Part shown: in pieces, positions 39,240 through 49,762 of the stretch | Position numbering within the stretch: position 1 is the first letter of the stretch | How the letters are laid out: each line of letters opens with the position of its first letter | From: Wolbachia endosymbiont (group A) of Longitarsus flavicornis | GTDB taxonomy: Bacteria > Pseudomonadota > Alphaproteobacteria > Rickettsiales > Anaplasmataceae | Length of the DNA: 64,000 nucleotides | Direction of reading: 5' to 3' | Assembly: GCF_963931955.1 (NCBI RefSeq) | Contig: NZ_OZ008337.1 | Span: 1,178,001-1,242,000 of the forward strand | Notes under the pieces: model-generated | What the model saw: only the letters and a program-made list of their open reading frames with translations | The model's database searches: none | Told to the model about the DNA's origin: nothing | Program-made: the position numbers and the translations under genes

Positions 39240-41536
39240 AATTTGTAATTTAAATAATTCTTTTGTAAGCTTAGGTACTCACTACTCTGCCATATTTCCT
39301 CGAGTTTAACCTCATTAACATTACCAAAATTTCCTAATGTCTTACGGAGTTCATCTGGAGCACAGCAAGGACTAAACTTTCCTTCATTGTTTATCCATGC
39401 TTCTTTACCTAAAAATGGGCATTGACCACCTGGAGCCAAATCCTTAATACCTTCTTGAGAAAGAATTGTAAAATTTTCTAATTTTATCTTTTTACCATTT
39501 GGTAATAGCATATTATCTCTAAGCTCATATAACCTTCTCACCTCTGTATTCCATCTACTAATTGCTAACTCATCTCTTCTCATAGATAGATCCTTAATTT
39601 CCTCAAAATGTGCCCAAAGATGATGTCCTTTAACTCTATCTATGCCGTTTTTTATGGCCATCTTAACTATGTCATAGAGTTCATGTAAATTACTTTCCAA
39701 AAATGTTAATTGTAAAGTAACGGTACACCTTTCACCTGTATCGCTAAAGTATTTATCTCTAACTTCAAGGAAAGTTTTTAAATTTTCTGTCACTACTTCC
39801 CATTTTGAACCTTTCATGATTCTTTCATGAGTTTCTTTAGTTGCCCCATTCCAGGAAATCTTAACATCAGATAAAATTGGTACCAATAGTTCAGCCCATT
39901 TTCTAGCTCCTTTAATGGGAAAAGAACCATTGGTTGTGAGGTTAAGCTTAAGGCCGAACTCATGGCACAAATTGATTATTTCATCAAAGCTTTTATACAT
40001 TAAAGGCTCACCCATAGTAGAAGGAATGATTTCCCTTAAAGGTGTTCCATCTGCTTCCTTAATTACCTTCCTGATAGTTTCTATTGACATTATCTTGGGT
40101 TTTATCCCTTTAGCTTTCTTCTCCTCTTTAACTTTACTATATGGTGAAAAGCATTCACACATTACACAAGCAAAGTTGCAGTAATCTGGATTAGTATCAA
40201 AAGTAATTCTCCAAGGACCAGGTTTTGTAGCCACTGATTTGCCTTTATTTTCAATAACATTACGGTAAATTTTGTTAAGTTTCTCAGTATGCTCACTTAT
40301 AGAAAGCACATTACCATTTTTAGTATAAAGATAGCCTCTTTGGGTCAGTTCACTGTATAATTCCTGGTCTGTAGATAGGACTTGCATTTTTTCTGACAAA
40401 CTATTTGTATCTCTATGCTTAAATAATAGTCCGTTTATTCCATCTCTTACATATTCTGCCATGCCACCATAATCAGCCGTTATTACTGGTACACTCAGTT
40501 GCTGTGCTTCATGTGTGACTAATGGTGAATTTTCACCCCAAATTGAAGGAACAACTATCGCATCAACTTTATTAAATACATCAGTAACTATATTTTTATT
40601 GTTATAACTTCCCATCCATTCTATCCTTTCTTTAACAGCATGTGGAAACTGATCGGCAATTGCTTTTAAAGCTTTAGTTTCTTCCCTTGCCGCTCCCCAA
40701 ATTCTAAGTTTTGCTTTAGATGATAAGTGAGAAAAAGCCTTCAATAATAGGTCAACACCTTTCTCGGGAGTATGAGTACCTATATAACCGAAAATAAACT
40801 CTTTTTCTTGCACCCTATTTCTATTCTTAAGACGATTTAGATCAAAACCATAATCAAGATAAGAAATTTTGTTTATCGGAACATTAAAGTCTTGAGTAAA
40901 TTTATCCATTAAGAATTTTGACGGAGCAATGAAGTAATCTATATAGTCCACTACTTTCTTTGTTTGCTTCATTCTAGTTGCAACCCATTGTTCCCAATAA
41001 TTTAAGTCTGAATTCAAGAATTCTTCATCTCCTGTAAAATACCCCTTGTAACATTGGGTTGCACATTTTTGATCCTTCTGTCCATCACAAAGCCGTAACA
41101 AATCTTCAGAATTACGTTGAATAAATCTTCCTCTTGGACACATTAACCAAAAATCATGTAGCGTAAAAATTGTAGATATATTTTCTTTAAAAGCAACTTC
41201 TGGTAAAGTAATTGATAGATGATTAAGATGACCAAAATGTATAAGATCTGGTTGAAAGTTATCTATTATTCTTTTGAATTTTATATTTACTTCTTCATTG
41301 ATAAATTTGTAACGATATTTAGTTGTAGGTATATTAATTAAATTCAGTAAGATCCGGGAATCACTACAGTCCAGAGCTGTAGTATAATGGAAATCAGGTA
41401 AGAAGCTGTTTTCATGCCTAGTAAATATTTGTACCTCATTATTATTGGCTAGTTCATGGGCAAGAGTTTGGCTGTAAACCTCCGAACCAGCGCTATAATA
41501 AGGAGGGTAACCATGAATAACTTTTAATATTTTCAT
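39200..41536 (-). CDS. Glycosyltransferase-radical SAM fusion (cluster gene 3, right)
   Basis: Identical 778-residue product, intact from the glycosyltransferase start to the SPASM-like cysteines. Overlaps genes 2 and 4 as in the left arm. Confidence 0.85.
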   Translation of the reverse strand: MKILKVIHGYPPYYSAGSEVYSQTLAHELANNNEVQIFTRHENSFLPDFHYTTALDCSDSRILLNLINIPTTKYRYKFINEEVNIKFKRIIDNFQPDLIHFGHLNHLSITLPEVAFKENISTIFTLHDFWLMCPRGRFIQRNSEDLLRLCDGQKDQKCATQCYKGYFTGDEEFLNSDLNYWEQWVATRMKQTKKVVDYIDYFIAPSKFLMDKFTQDFNVPINKISYLDYGFDLNRLKNRNRVQEKEFIFGYIGTHTPEKGVDLLLKAFSHLSSKAKLRIWGAAREETKALKAIADQFPHAVKERIEWMGSYNNKNIVTDVFNKVDAIVVPSIWGENSPLVTHEAQQLSVPVITADYGGMAEYVRDGINGLLFKHRDTNSLSEKMQVLSTDQELYSELTQRGYLYTKNGNVLSISEHTEKLNKIYRNVIENKGKSVATKPGPWRITFDTNPDYCNFACVMCECFSPYSKVKEEKKAKGIKPKIMSIETIRKVIKEADGTPLREIIPSTMGEPLMYKSFDEIINLCHEFGLKLNLTTNGSFPIKGARKWAELLVPILSDVKISWNGATKETHERIMKGSKWEVVTENLKTFLEVRDKYFSDTGERCTVTLQLTFLESNLHELYDIVKMAIKNGIDRVKGHHLWAHFEEIKDLSMRRDELAISRWNTEVRRLYELRDNMLLPNGKKIKLENFTILSQEGIKDLAPGGQCPFLGKEAWINNEGKFSPCCAPDELRKTLGNFGNVNEVKLEEIWQSSEYLSLQKNYLNYKLCKTCNMRKPLIN

Positions 41537-42452
41537 ATATTACCATATCTATATTGTTAGGATATTCTTGTGTATTGTTTTGTAGACTTTTTATAAATTT
41601 ACCTAATCCTACTTTTAATGAATGCTTTGGAGACCAACCAAGTAGCTCTTTAGCTCTAGTAAAATCACCATGGAACTTAGTTACGTCAAAATTTCTTGGA
41701 GGATAAAAATCAATTCTAGAATCACTTTCCGTGACTTTTAATATTGTTTTTGCTAAGTTTTCTAAAGTACATGGGCTATTAGTAGTAAGATGAATAGCAG
41801 GAAGAGAAGATTTCTCGTTTTGTAAATATTTAACAGTTAAGTATATACCCTCTATAACATCATCCAAATAGGTAAAATCAAAAACACATTCTTTACCTTC
41901 TATCCTAATTGGATCGCCTTTCAATGCATTGATACAGAGTGCAGGAATTACTCTACTACTATGATCTAGTAAACCACCATATACATTTGAGAAGCGTAAT
42001 ATTGCTACATTAAAGTTAGAACCTTTTAAATTTATTACTTGTTCTTCAATAAACGCTTTACCTTTGGCGTAATTATTTATTGGGTTAATACTAGCAGACT
42101 CTGCAACTGGTAGTTCCTTTTGTTCTCCATATACTTCTCTACTGCTTGCATATATAAACCATGGTTTATTCGGAAGCGACTTGCAGAATTCTAAGAATTG
42201 GATTGTACCATCGACATTAACTTTTTGGCACAATTTAGGATAAAGCTCACCATGTATAACTCGAGAAATTGCAGCCAGATGAATAACCCCCGTACACTTA
42301 GCGAGTAGCGGCATTATATCTTCTGAAAAAAAACTGAGTGGGTTGTCGCGAAACCTAATATCGCAGCTTATTACTTCATAACCCTGCTTTTCTAACTTTT
42401 CTACTAAAGCCGATCCTATCAAACCTGCAGCACCTGTTATTAATATTCCCAT
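41493..42452 (-). CDS. NAD-dependent nucleotide-sugar epimerase/dehydratase (cluster gene 2, right)
   Basis: Identical 319-residue product. First gene downstream of the mirrored consensus promoter. Confidence 0.85.
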   Translation of the reverse strand: MGILITGAAGLIGSALVEKLEKQGYEVISCDIRFRDNPLSFFSEDIMPLLAKCTGVIHLAAISRVIHGELYPKLCQKVNVDGTIQFLEFCKSLPNKPWFIYASSREVYGEQKELPVAESASINPINNYAKGKAFIEEQVINLKGSNFNVAILRFSNVYGGLLDHSSRVIPALCINALKGDPIRIEGKECVFDFTYLDDVIEGIYLTVKYLQNEKSSLPAIHLTTNSPCTLENLAKTILKVTESDSRIDFYPPRNFDVTKFHGDFTRAKELLGWSPKHSLKVGLGKFIKSLQNNTQEYPNNIDMVIYENIKSYSWLPSLL

Positions 42453-42519
42453 GTGTCCCTCTCACTACAACCAGGAAAATCTTTCACACCTATCATCTTA
42501 CAAGTAAGACTTAAAAAGC

Positions 42520-42549
42520 ATTATAAAACTAGTATAAAACAAATGTCAA
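42520..42549 (-). promoter_or_regulatory. Consensus sigma-70 promoter before the overlapping operon (right)
   Basis: Mirror of 12801-12830: TTGACA and TATAAT 18 bases apart on the minus strand. Confidence 0.6.
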
Positions 42550-42583
42550 CTTAAATTAAGGATCAATGAATAAAAAAATATAG

Positions 42584-43345
42584 TTATGAAAGAAGGGTTG
42601 GTTGTCTTCTTCTATTTGCCTGAAAATAACGTTCTGCTTTGACCAAATCCTCTTTGTTATTTACCCCCATTGCTTCCTTTTCGTCAGCGACTACATAACC
42701 TGCACGTAAGTTATTGCTTGCTGCAATGGGTATTATATCATTAAGACAACATTCGTTGGTCGAATCATTAAATTTTACTTCTTTTATTAGGGTATAAAGA
42801 TCTTTAGCGTATGAAACCATTATTCCAGAGTTTGCAAGAAGAATTTCATCTTCACTTTTCAAGACTTTTTGAACATTGTCATTATCATCAATTACTAATC
42901 TTCCATATTGCTTATCTTGACTATTAAATCCAAGAAGAACTAAATTTTTATTATTACACTTTAAACAATCAGTCATTCTCATAACTGTATCACTAGATAT
43001 AAACGGGGTGTCTCCGTACTGTATTAAAACTATGTCTTGGTCAGATAACCGCTCCAGGCTTTCTAGGGCAATTTTAACTGCAGTGCCAGTACCTGTAATA
43101 TTTTCTTGAATTATCAATTTTATATTATATTTATCAATTATATCTTTTAAGGTACTAAATCTTTCTAACTCCTTTAGAAAAGGCTTGTTAATGACAATTG
43201 ATAGACTTTTTAAACTCAGCGGTTTTGCATTGTGAATTATATGCTCTAAAAGAGTAAAATTTCCCACTTGGTGCAACGCTTTTGAATATTCAGAATTCAT
43301 TCTACTGCTCTTTCCTGCTGCTAATATTATCAAAATGTTACTCAT
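42584..43345 (-). CDS. GlmU-like sugar-1-phosphate nucleotidyltransferase (cluster gene 1, right)
   Basis: Same 253-residue enzyme as 12005-12766, except that the protein starts MSNILII here and MDNTLII in the left copy. These are the only protein differences I see between the arms. They lie at the outer edge of identity. Confidence 0.8.
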   Translation of the reverse strand: MSNILIILAAGKSSRMNSEYSKALHQVGNFTLLEHIIHNAKPLSLKSLSIVINKPFLKELERFSTLKDIIDKYNIKLIIQENITGTGTAVKIALESLERLSDQDIVLIQYGDTPFISSDTVMRMTDCLKCNNKNLVLLGFNSQDKQYGRLVIDDNDNVQKVLKSEDEILLANSGIMVSYAKDLYTLIKEVKFNDSTNECCLNDIIPIAASNNLRAGYVVADEKEAMGVNNKEDLVKAERYFQANRRRQPTLLS

Positions 43346-43929
43346 ACATAACTCAGGAATTGATTAGGTAGTAAGTTAATTTATAATTAGTAAGATGTAA
43401 AGTCCACTTTGATTTTCTAGAGGAAAATAACTACCATCGAACAGACAAAATTCGTTAAATTAGCATCTGTAGTAATTCTTAGCAATTATTAAGTAAAATT
43501 TTAGAAAGAGACGCCCCATAGTTATAATTGAGTGTGTGCTACTTTCAAGTATGGTTTTTATTGATGAAACCTCTTAGACCACTCTGTTTGAAATAAGGTA
43601 ACTACTGCTTAATTCACCAAAAAGCCTGTAATTAAGTTTTAAAGCGAGTGCGCCCCCAACCCCATCGATTGTACCTCTTTAGCGTCTGTAATGCCCTTTA
43701 AAATTTGAATAAGATGTACTTATACTAATTCTATTAGTATAAAATAAACTTGCGCATGATTTTGTCGTCATTTTTATTCATTGTAAAGAAAATTTTGTAT
43801 GAAGGTTTTTTTAGAAAAATCACTTGCCCCTCTTAAATGCTCTCAACATCCTGAAAATTTGAATAAGTGAAAACATAGGCTGTTTGTAAACAAAAAAGTA
43901 ATTGCTATTTTCAGAAACTTTTTGAAAAA
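43346..43929. other. Intergenic region outside the right arm
   Basis: The first 65-70 bp are diverged homology to the left outer flank. The rest, about 500 bp, is AT-rich with no gene I can support. Confidence 0.4.
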
Positions 43930-46044
43930 TTACCACAAAATATCTAAATCTTTAATAGGCAAGACCGCACCATTTGCTTGTAGATAGTAATGTGTTGGCT
44001 TTATTAACTTGTGCTCTACTTTATCTCCTACTGAAACTTTAAATTCCATATCCTGCACACAAAGAAATCCATATTTAGAATTGGTCCCATATCCTGCAGC
44101 ATTACGAAAGAATTTAATCTGTCCAAGAGTTGCAAGATTATTTATTCTTTCTCTAATATTGCGCTCACTGCCAAGACCCTCTTCTCCTTCAAAACGCTTT
44201 GCAAATTGTCCAGCAGTATAAATATTACCTTGATATGCGCTACTGCGAATTAAACTCAAGATAACCTCATGTTTTCTCATCCGTTCTAAATCCAACTTTT
44301 TACTATATTGATCTCTGATTATTGGTTCTGAATTTAAAACTGAATTGTCATGTACAAATGCCCCATTTTTCCAGTAAAGTGTCATTTGCCCGTTATTGCA
44401 CTGCGAATAGTTAGATTTTTTGCGCGATAAAATTCTCTCATCAGGAGAAGCATTAGCTTTATCTGGTCTAGTCAAATACCAACGAGACCTTACTGTATTA
44501 TTCCATGCTGTTGAACCACCTGTACCAGTTTTACGTATTATTCCCGCATCAGAAGGATGGGCAAGTAATAAAACAGCTCCTTTTATTGCTTGAGCTATTC
44601 GACCACAACAACCTTGAATAAATTGTCTCACATGAGAACGGTCGTTTTCATTTCCTCCAAATAGGTCTGCTGCTGTATCTAATACCACAAGCTTCGGCTG
44701 AAACGATTTAATATCCTCAAGTAACTCTTGAAAGTAAGTAGTTAATTGACCAGTATCTTTATTATTAAAAACCATAAGTTGATTATTGTGCCCTGCTCGT
44801 GACCATAAGCCAACATTATCCTGAAAATCAGAAGATTCCATACCTGATTGATAAAATTCATTTATTGCGCATTGCCGACGCCAAAGTTCTTCTTCATCAT
44901 CTTCACAGAACACACCGTATGTCTTTATTTTTTCCAGATCTATTCCAAGCCAAGGTTTACCAAAAGCAGCGGCTGTCATTAATTGTTGAGCAAGGAGAGA
45001 TTTTCCAACACCACCATCACCATAGAGAGCTGTAACACTTCCTACAGGGAGCCAATCCTTAATAACCCACTTTCTTTCTGGAGGGATATTGGTCCAAATT
45101 GTAGTATCAATTCTTTTTGACTTTCTTGAAGAATAAGGGCTTTTGTTGTTAAGGATAAATTCTTCAACGTTCATTCCTTCTAGCACACTATCTGCAGCAT
45201 CCCAAGATTTTGGCTTATCTTGAGGAATCTTGAGAATAGAAAGTGATGCAACTCCAAAACCAGAAAGCTTTTTTGCGGCTTCTTGAGCATAATCTTTTCC
45301 AGGATCATCGTTATCTGGCCATATAATAATGTGTTTACCTTTAAGTGGAGTCCAATCAGTTTTCTCAATAGGTGCTTTTGCTCCAAACATTGCTGTTGTT
45401 GCAGTGATCCCTTGTTCTATGAGTAGCTCAGCACATTTTTCCCCTTCTACCAATATCACTCTATCAGATTCAGTGATGCCTGGAATGTTATACAGAGGCC
45501 TGATCTCAGGTGCAGTAAAGGTAGATTTTTTAGCATCAAATGGTTGATAACTTTTTCCTGAAGCAGTATCATAACGATATTTGCTGGCAATCAACTGATT
45601 ATCCTGATCGAGATAGTCCCATTGAGTTATTTTCTTTTGCTCTTTAGTAGGTCGCTTGTTACATCCTATCCATTCACTTATCGAAGAAATTACTTCAACA
45701 AATTCTATTTTAGCATTTTTCCCATGTGCAGCTGCCCAAAGATCAATAATGTCACCACCGTCCCAAGTTGCAAAATCAATCCATAATCCGACCTTGCCAT
45801 ACGCTAATTCAACTTTGAGGCTTTTGCCTTTATTACCTTGTACATCACCTATCTGAAATTTGTCACCATGAAAAGTTCCTCTTGGAAATAAATAAGAAAG
45901 GCATGATCTGATGTTTAATAATAGTTGTCTTTTTATTTCTTCTACATCAAATTGCTCTAATGGTTCTAAATGTGAGACAGCGTTGTTAAAATCATAATTT
46001 AAAGTATTTTTTTCTTTGACATCAGTTAAAAAATCTTGTACCAT
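43930..46044 (-). CDS. Phage primase-helicase: Toprim domain plus RepA-type AAA ATPase
   Basis: A 704-residue replication protein. An N-terminal region with a primase zinc-finger-like layout but few cysteines is followed by a Toprim domain near residues 195-275 (ILVEGEKCAELL, then IIIWPDNDDPGKDYA). A RecA/RepA-like ATPase follows, with Walker A GDGGVGKS near residue 343 and Walker B LVVLDTAADLFGG. The C-terminus looks like a winged helix. It would unwind DNA and perhaps prime it at the phage origin. It lies beside a cluster of short direct repeats (46390-46558), the position expected for an origin or autoregulatory site. Start ATG at 46044 has AAAAGGAG upstream. Confidence 0.8.
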   Translation of the reverse strand: MVQDFLTDVKEKNTLNYDFNNAVSHLEPLEQFDVEEIKRQLLLNIRSCLSYLFPRGTFHGDKFQIGDVQGNKGKSLKVELAYGKVGLWIDFATWDGGDIIDLWAAAHGKNAKIEFVEVISSISEWIGCNKRPTKEQKKITQWDYLDQDNQLIASKYRYDTASGKSYQPFDAKKSTFTAPEIRPLYNIPGITESDRVILVEGEKCAELLIEQGITATTAMFGAKAPIEKTDWTPLKGKHIIIWPDNDDPGKDYAQEAAKKLSGFGVASLSILKIPQDKPKSWDAADSVLEGMNVEEFILNNKSPYSSRKSKRIDTTIWTNIPPERKWVIKDWLPVGSVTALYGDGGVGKSLLAQQLMTAAAFGKPWLGIDLEKIKTYGVFCEDDEEELWRRQCAINEFYQSGMESSDFQDNVGLWSRAGHNNQLMVFNNKDTGQLTTYFQELLEDIKSFQPKLVVLDTAADLFGGNENDRSHVRQFIQGCCGRIAQAIKGAVLLLAHPSDAGIIRKTGTGGSTAWNNTVRSRWYLTRPDKANASPDERILSRKKSNYSQCNNGQMTLYWKNGAFVHDNSVLNSEPIIRDQYSKKLDLERMRKHEVILSLIRSSAYQGNIYTAGQFAKRFEGEEGLGSERNIRERINNLATLGQIKFFRNAAGYGTNSKYGFLCVQDMEFKVSVGDKVEHKLIKPTHYYLQANGAVLPIKDLDILW

Positions 46045-46389
46045 AGGTTGAAGCTCCTTTTAAAGTTAAGTGTTTGAAAGGTTTTTGAGCAAGGCTGTAT
46101 TGGTTGCGGTCTTGTTCTCTTATCATGAAGTAAAAAATGCAGTAGGTGGTTCTCTTGGCAAAGCTTGAAAAATATATTAATAAGTGAAGGAAGTTAGTTC
46201 AGGTTTATAGTAAAGGTAAGATTGAAGGCTCTTAGGGTTTTCTTTCTTTTAAGACAAAATACTCTAATATAATTCTACAATATTTTCCTCACTATGTCAA
46301 CTTCCTATTAAATAATCATAATGCTTCTATTTTGTCACATTGATATATTACATATTTATAGTATGTAATATATATTATATATAAGGAAA

Positions 46390-46570
46390 TTTGCCATTTA
46401 ACATTTTGGTTAAACCTCCACATATACGCAGCTTTGGAGCCGATTGGCAATTTTGCCAAATGAAATTTTATTTGCCATTTGAAATTCTCTTAAGATATTG
46501 ATTTTCTTGTATTTCTCTTTGTAAGTTCATCTGGTTATTTGGTAGGTTTGCCAAATGATTTGCATTTTGA
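46390..46570. repeat. Iteron-like repeats upstream of the replication gene
   Basis: A 12-base motif, TTTGCCAWWTGA, occurs at 46390 (TTTGCCATTTAA), 46452 (TTTGCCAAATGA), 46471 (TTTGCCATTTGA) and 46547 (TTTGCCAAATGA), with a weaker fifth copy at 46559. At 46444-46459 there is a 16-bp palindrome, TTGGCAA-TT-TTGCCAA. Such clusters next to a rep gene typically bind the initiator or a repressor. Spacing is irregular. Confidence 0.5.
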
Positions 46571-48266
46571 AGCTTACTTTAATAAGTAAATATACTTATA
46601 TGGTAGAAAATTTATAACAGTTGCTTACTGCATAAACTAAGTTCACTTATTAACATAACTCAAGAGATGCTTATATTTCTGTACCATTTACTATAGTATA
46701 CCGGATACCTTATCGATCTTTCCGGAAGTGAGGGAAATTTTTCCAAAACACTTTTACTCCTTATTATAAAAACATCTAACTTTAAACTTACACTGTTCCC
46801 TTACTATATATGTTCACCAAAATTATAAAAACTGTTCACTTTTTTAAAAAATTTTGCACAATTCCGCTTTCTATTAGCTTTCATACCCCACTAAATGACC
46901 TCTTTTCTAAACAATATATACTAGAAATGCAGTCCGAAATATGAATTGCTCTAAAATTTTTTTTATTACGATTTTTCTATTAAACTTTAATAGAGCTTAA
47001 CGTGTTTACAATATACCCAGGGGAGAGATTTTCCGTCTATAAGAAGTATCCACAAAAATGCTGTATTAGTAAAGTTATTCATAATAATTATTTGTGAATT
47101 AAGTACTTTAGATTCGAGATTACATAGATTTTTGGCAGTTTAAGCCATTTTAGATTGGAAAATGAAATCTCATTAAGCTGAGAAGTGGGCTACTGTAGGG
47201 GAGTTTAACATAATTTAAGGTTACAAGTCAAGCAAACTACTATAATATCATAAAAGGCTGCTCCTTGGCTGATTTTGAGTGTTTCTTAGTTTAGAGAAAA
47301 ACCCTATTATTATAAATAATAAAAATAAGGTATATAATAATACCCTATTTATATTTTTCATTCTTATTTATTCTTTAATTTTTTAACCTTTGTAGATGAC
47401 TCTCTAAAAAAAGGATTTGAGACAGGAAACGTTAAATTCTTTTTAAAAAATTTTCTTTACAAGGCATGAAGATTTTATTAAACTTACAAGTAAGTTTGCT
47501 TCGTGATAGTAAGACTACTGAAAATACCTTTTAGTTGAGTTTAGAGTTGTTTTATAAGCGATCTTTAATCAGGTGGCTACTGTTTTTACTTAAAAATTGT
47601 AGCTAGCTTTAAAGAGAAACGCCTTTTTCATGTTTGTATCTTTGTGCCAAGAACTTTTTTACTACAGTAAGCAGAGATGACTAAGGTTGGTTTGTGAAAT
47701 TTGCAAATTTGTTTTTTAGCTGGTAAAAGTTCTAACTACTTATGCATATAGGTGGACCAGGGAATAGATTACCAGCTGCATTATATTAGTAGACATAAAC
47801 CTAGTTATTGTAAGATAGTCAAAGGCATCACTCAAAGGAAGATAAATGTGTGGCCTATTCTTCAAAGTAAGGTTTTAAGGAATAAGAAGCCGTTCTGAGT
47901 TTTGTGATTTCCAGTAAAATTGAAAAATTAGGAACAAAAACATACTATACTTAACTCACTGAATTTCTATGCTTTTAGCCACTTAGTGTATTACTTTTCT
48001 ATTTCCAAAAGACTTAATGAATCAGATCGCCCTAAAACCCGCCACAGTAGCTAGCTTTCCACTTTCCGAGAATCTTATATATTATTATAATATGTAAATA
48101 ATACTATACATATATATACTAATAATAATAGGAAATAATAATAAACAATATGAAAGTATAATGAATTAATAAGGTTAAAAAGTAATACCTAGGGAATGAA
48201 AAAAAAGAAGTCAAGGGAATTGGAAAAGTTTTAAAATATTCATAAGTACAAGAAATAGCCTTTAAT

Positions 48267-48348
48267 GCGGATTTAAAGTGATTCTACGACTTCAGGGTAC
48301 AACACCAAAACCTAAGTTGCTTATGTAAGGTAGCTTAAAACTCGATTA
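48267..48348 (+). repeat. Degenerate direct repeat, copy A
   Basis: Shares GCGGATTTAAAG, TACGACT.CAGGGTACAA and CTTATGTAAGGTAGCTTAAA with copy B about 770 bp downstream. Each is preceded some 170-200 bp upstream by an AT tract and a TAGCTTTCC/TAGCTTCCT-like element, so the unit may be larger. Confidence 0.6.
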
Positions 48349-48379
48349 AGAGTATCCATTCAGACTTACGGCTTACTGA

Positions 48380-48583
48380 AATTTTTCACGATATGGAAAG
48401 AGACAAACTAGAACGTATGGTACAGTAACTTTTACAGGTGAAACAGTTAGTAAAAGGAATGTCTAAAGGTTCAGAGAGGATAAGTGGCTTGAAGTTATAA
48501 CAGGACCATTTGCTCGTGGTATAGGAAAATTCACCCCTGGAGCTGAAGATTTTAGCTATAGGCAAAATTTAATGTTAGGATAA
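48380..48583 (+). pseudogene. Short coding relic with one internal stop
   Basis: One frame of 68 codons reads RYGKRQTRTYGTVTFTGET, a TAA, then EDKWLEVITGPFARGIGKF and a final stop at 48583. The composition is protein-like, but there is no start and I do not recognise the family. Confidence 0.3.
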
Positions 48584-49033
48584 GTCTTTTTTTATGGGTA
48601 AAAATATTTTAGAGTTTACCAAGTTTTCTCTATTGCCCTTTCAATCTATAGCTACTATCAATTTACATCCACTCAACTAAAACTTAGCACTTAAGAAATA
48701 GCACCATCAATGATTGTATTACATTCCTAATTCCTAGGTTCCTAAATCAGTAATTAGAAATCAGGAACCTAAATTCTGCGTGAGAGCTAGCTTTTTTGCC
48801 TACGTTCCTAAAAGCGTTCCTAGAAACCACATGTCTAAAGTCAGCCAGTGAGGCGGATTCTAGCTTCCTAAAACCCTTATATATTATATATATATAATAG
48901 TAATAAATAATAACAGTAATAATAAATATAAAATATATTGGATAAATAGAAATAAAGAAGACCTAGAGAGATTACCACAAAACATTACTTAAATTTAATG
49001 AAAAAAATACAACTTTGAGACAATTGCATTTAG

Positions 49034-49132
49034 TGCGGATTTAAAGCGATTATACGACTCCAGGGTACAATTATACTACTAAGACCTAAGTTACTTATGT
49101 AAGGTAGCTTAAAACTCGATTATGAGGCACTT
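49034..49132 (+). repeat. Degenerate direct repeat, copy B
   Basis: Partner of 48267-48348, with a small insertion in the middle (TTATACTACTAAGA versus CACCAAAA). The last 40 bases are almost identical in the two copies. Confidence 0.6.
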
Positions 49133-49762
49133 CTAAATTATCTTTTACCTTAAACTTTTACTTGCTATAAAAAAGCCTTACCTTAGTCTATCACGTTTTT
49201 TATTTGTTGTAAAATATTTTTTCAAAAAAGTGAATGGTCTTTTAAATCGGTGCAATAAAAGCTGGTTATTTTGGAGGTCTTATTGAAATATAACGACTTT
49301 TATCTAAAACTCTTAAGAAAATATTTCAGATAATCTCTATAAACAAATTGTAGGTGAAGATAAAGAAAAAAGTTTGAAATTGCTGCAAACATAAGCTACA
49401 AAACCGCTTAAAACAGAGACAAAGATCAAAATTTATTTATTTACGTCTCCAATTTTATCGCATATAATAGAGACAAAATTTCCACTATATTATTGGTAGA
49501 TAGAGATATAGAGCTTTCTAAAGGGTGGGTCACCCCCCTTGAAATTAAAACAAAAGCAAGATGTCAAACACAGATAACTCAACTATAAGCTGGTCTTTGT
49601 TGTAGTTATTTTCTCACCTGCTTTAATTAATTCGTCAAAATCAGATTCATACTCTGTACAGCCTTTCTTATAATAGTCCGAATGCGATAAGATATGTGTT
49701 AGCAGGCCAAATGTTGTTTTTTTACATTTTTAAGATAAGAAGTGGATAGCTGAACTTGTTTT

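Larger units (their letters stand above)
27942..43333 (-). repeat. Right arm of giant inverted repeat (about 15.39 kb)
   Basis: This is the reverse complement of 12017-27408, in the mirrored order. The two arms enclose 533 bp of unrelated sequence (27409-27941). At the outer end, identity stops inside codon 4 of the nucleotidyltransferase. Confidence 0.93.
46571..49762. other. Long AT-rich non-coding stretch with decayed repeats
   Basis: About 3.2 kb without an intact gene. It holds two copies of a degenerate repeat (listed separately), AT-rich dinucleotide tracts near 48080 and 48890, a hairpin at 48735-48771 (TAGGTTCCT...AGGAACCTA) and short coding relics. One relic is a 47-codon minus-strand frame at 49583-49729 containing GLLTHILSHSDYYKKG, without a start. 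A single DnaA-box-like TATCCACA is near 47047. Confidence 0.5.

Noticed and set aside
47040..47055. Single DnaA-box-like TATCCACA
   Set aside because: One isolated near-match in AT-rich DNA is not enough to call an origin; the iteron cluster is a better candidate.
49561..49605. Short ATG frame of 14 codons before the SNF2 gene end
   Set aside because: Too short, with no ribosome binding site.
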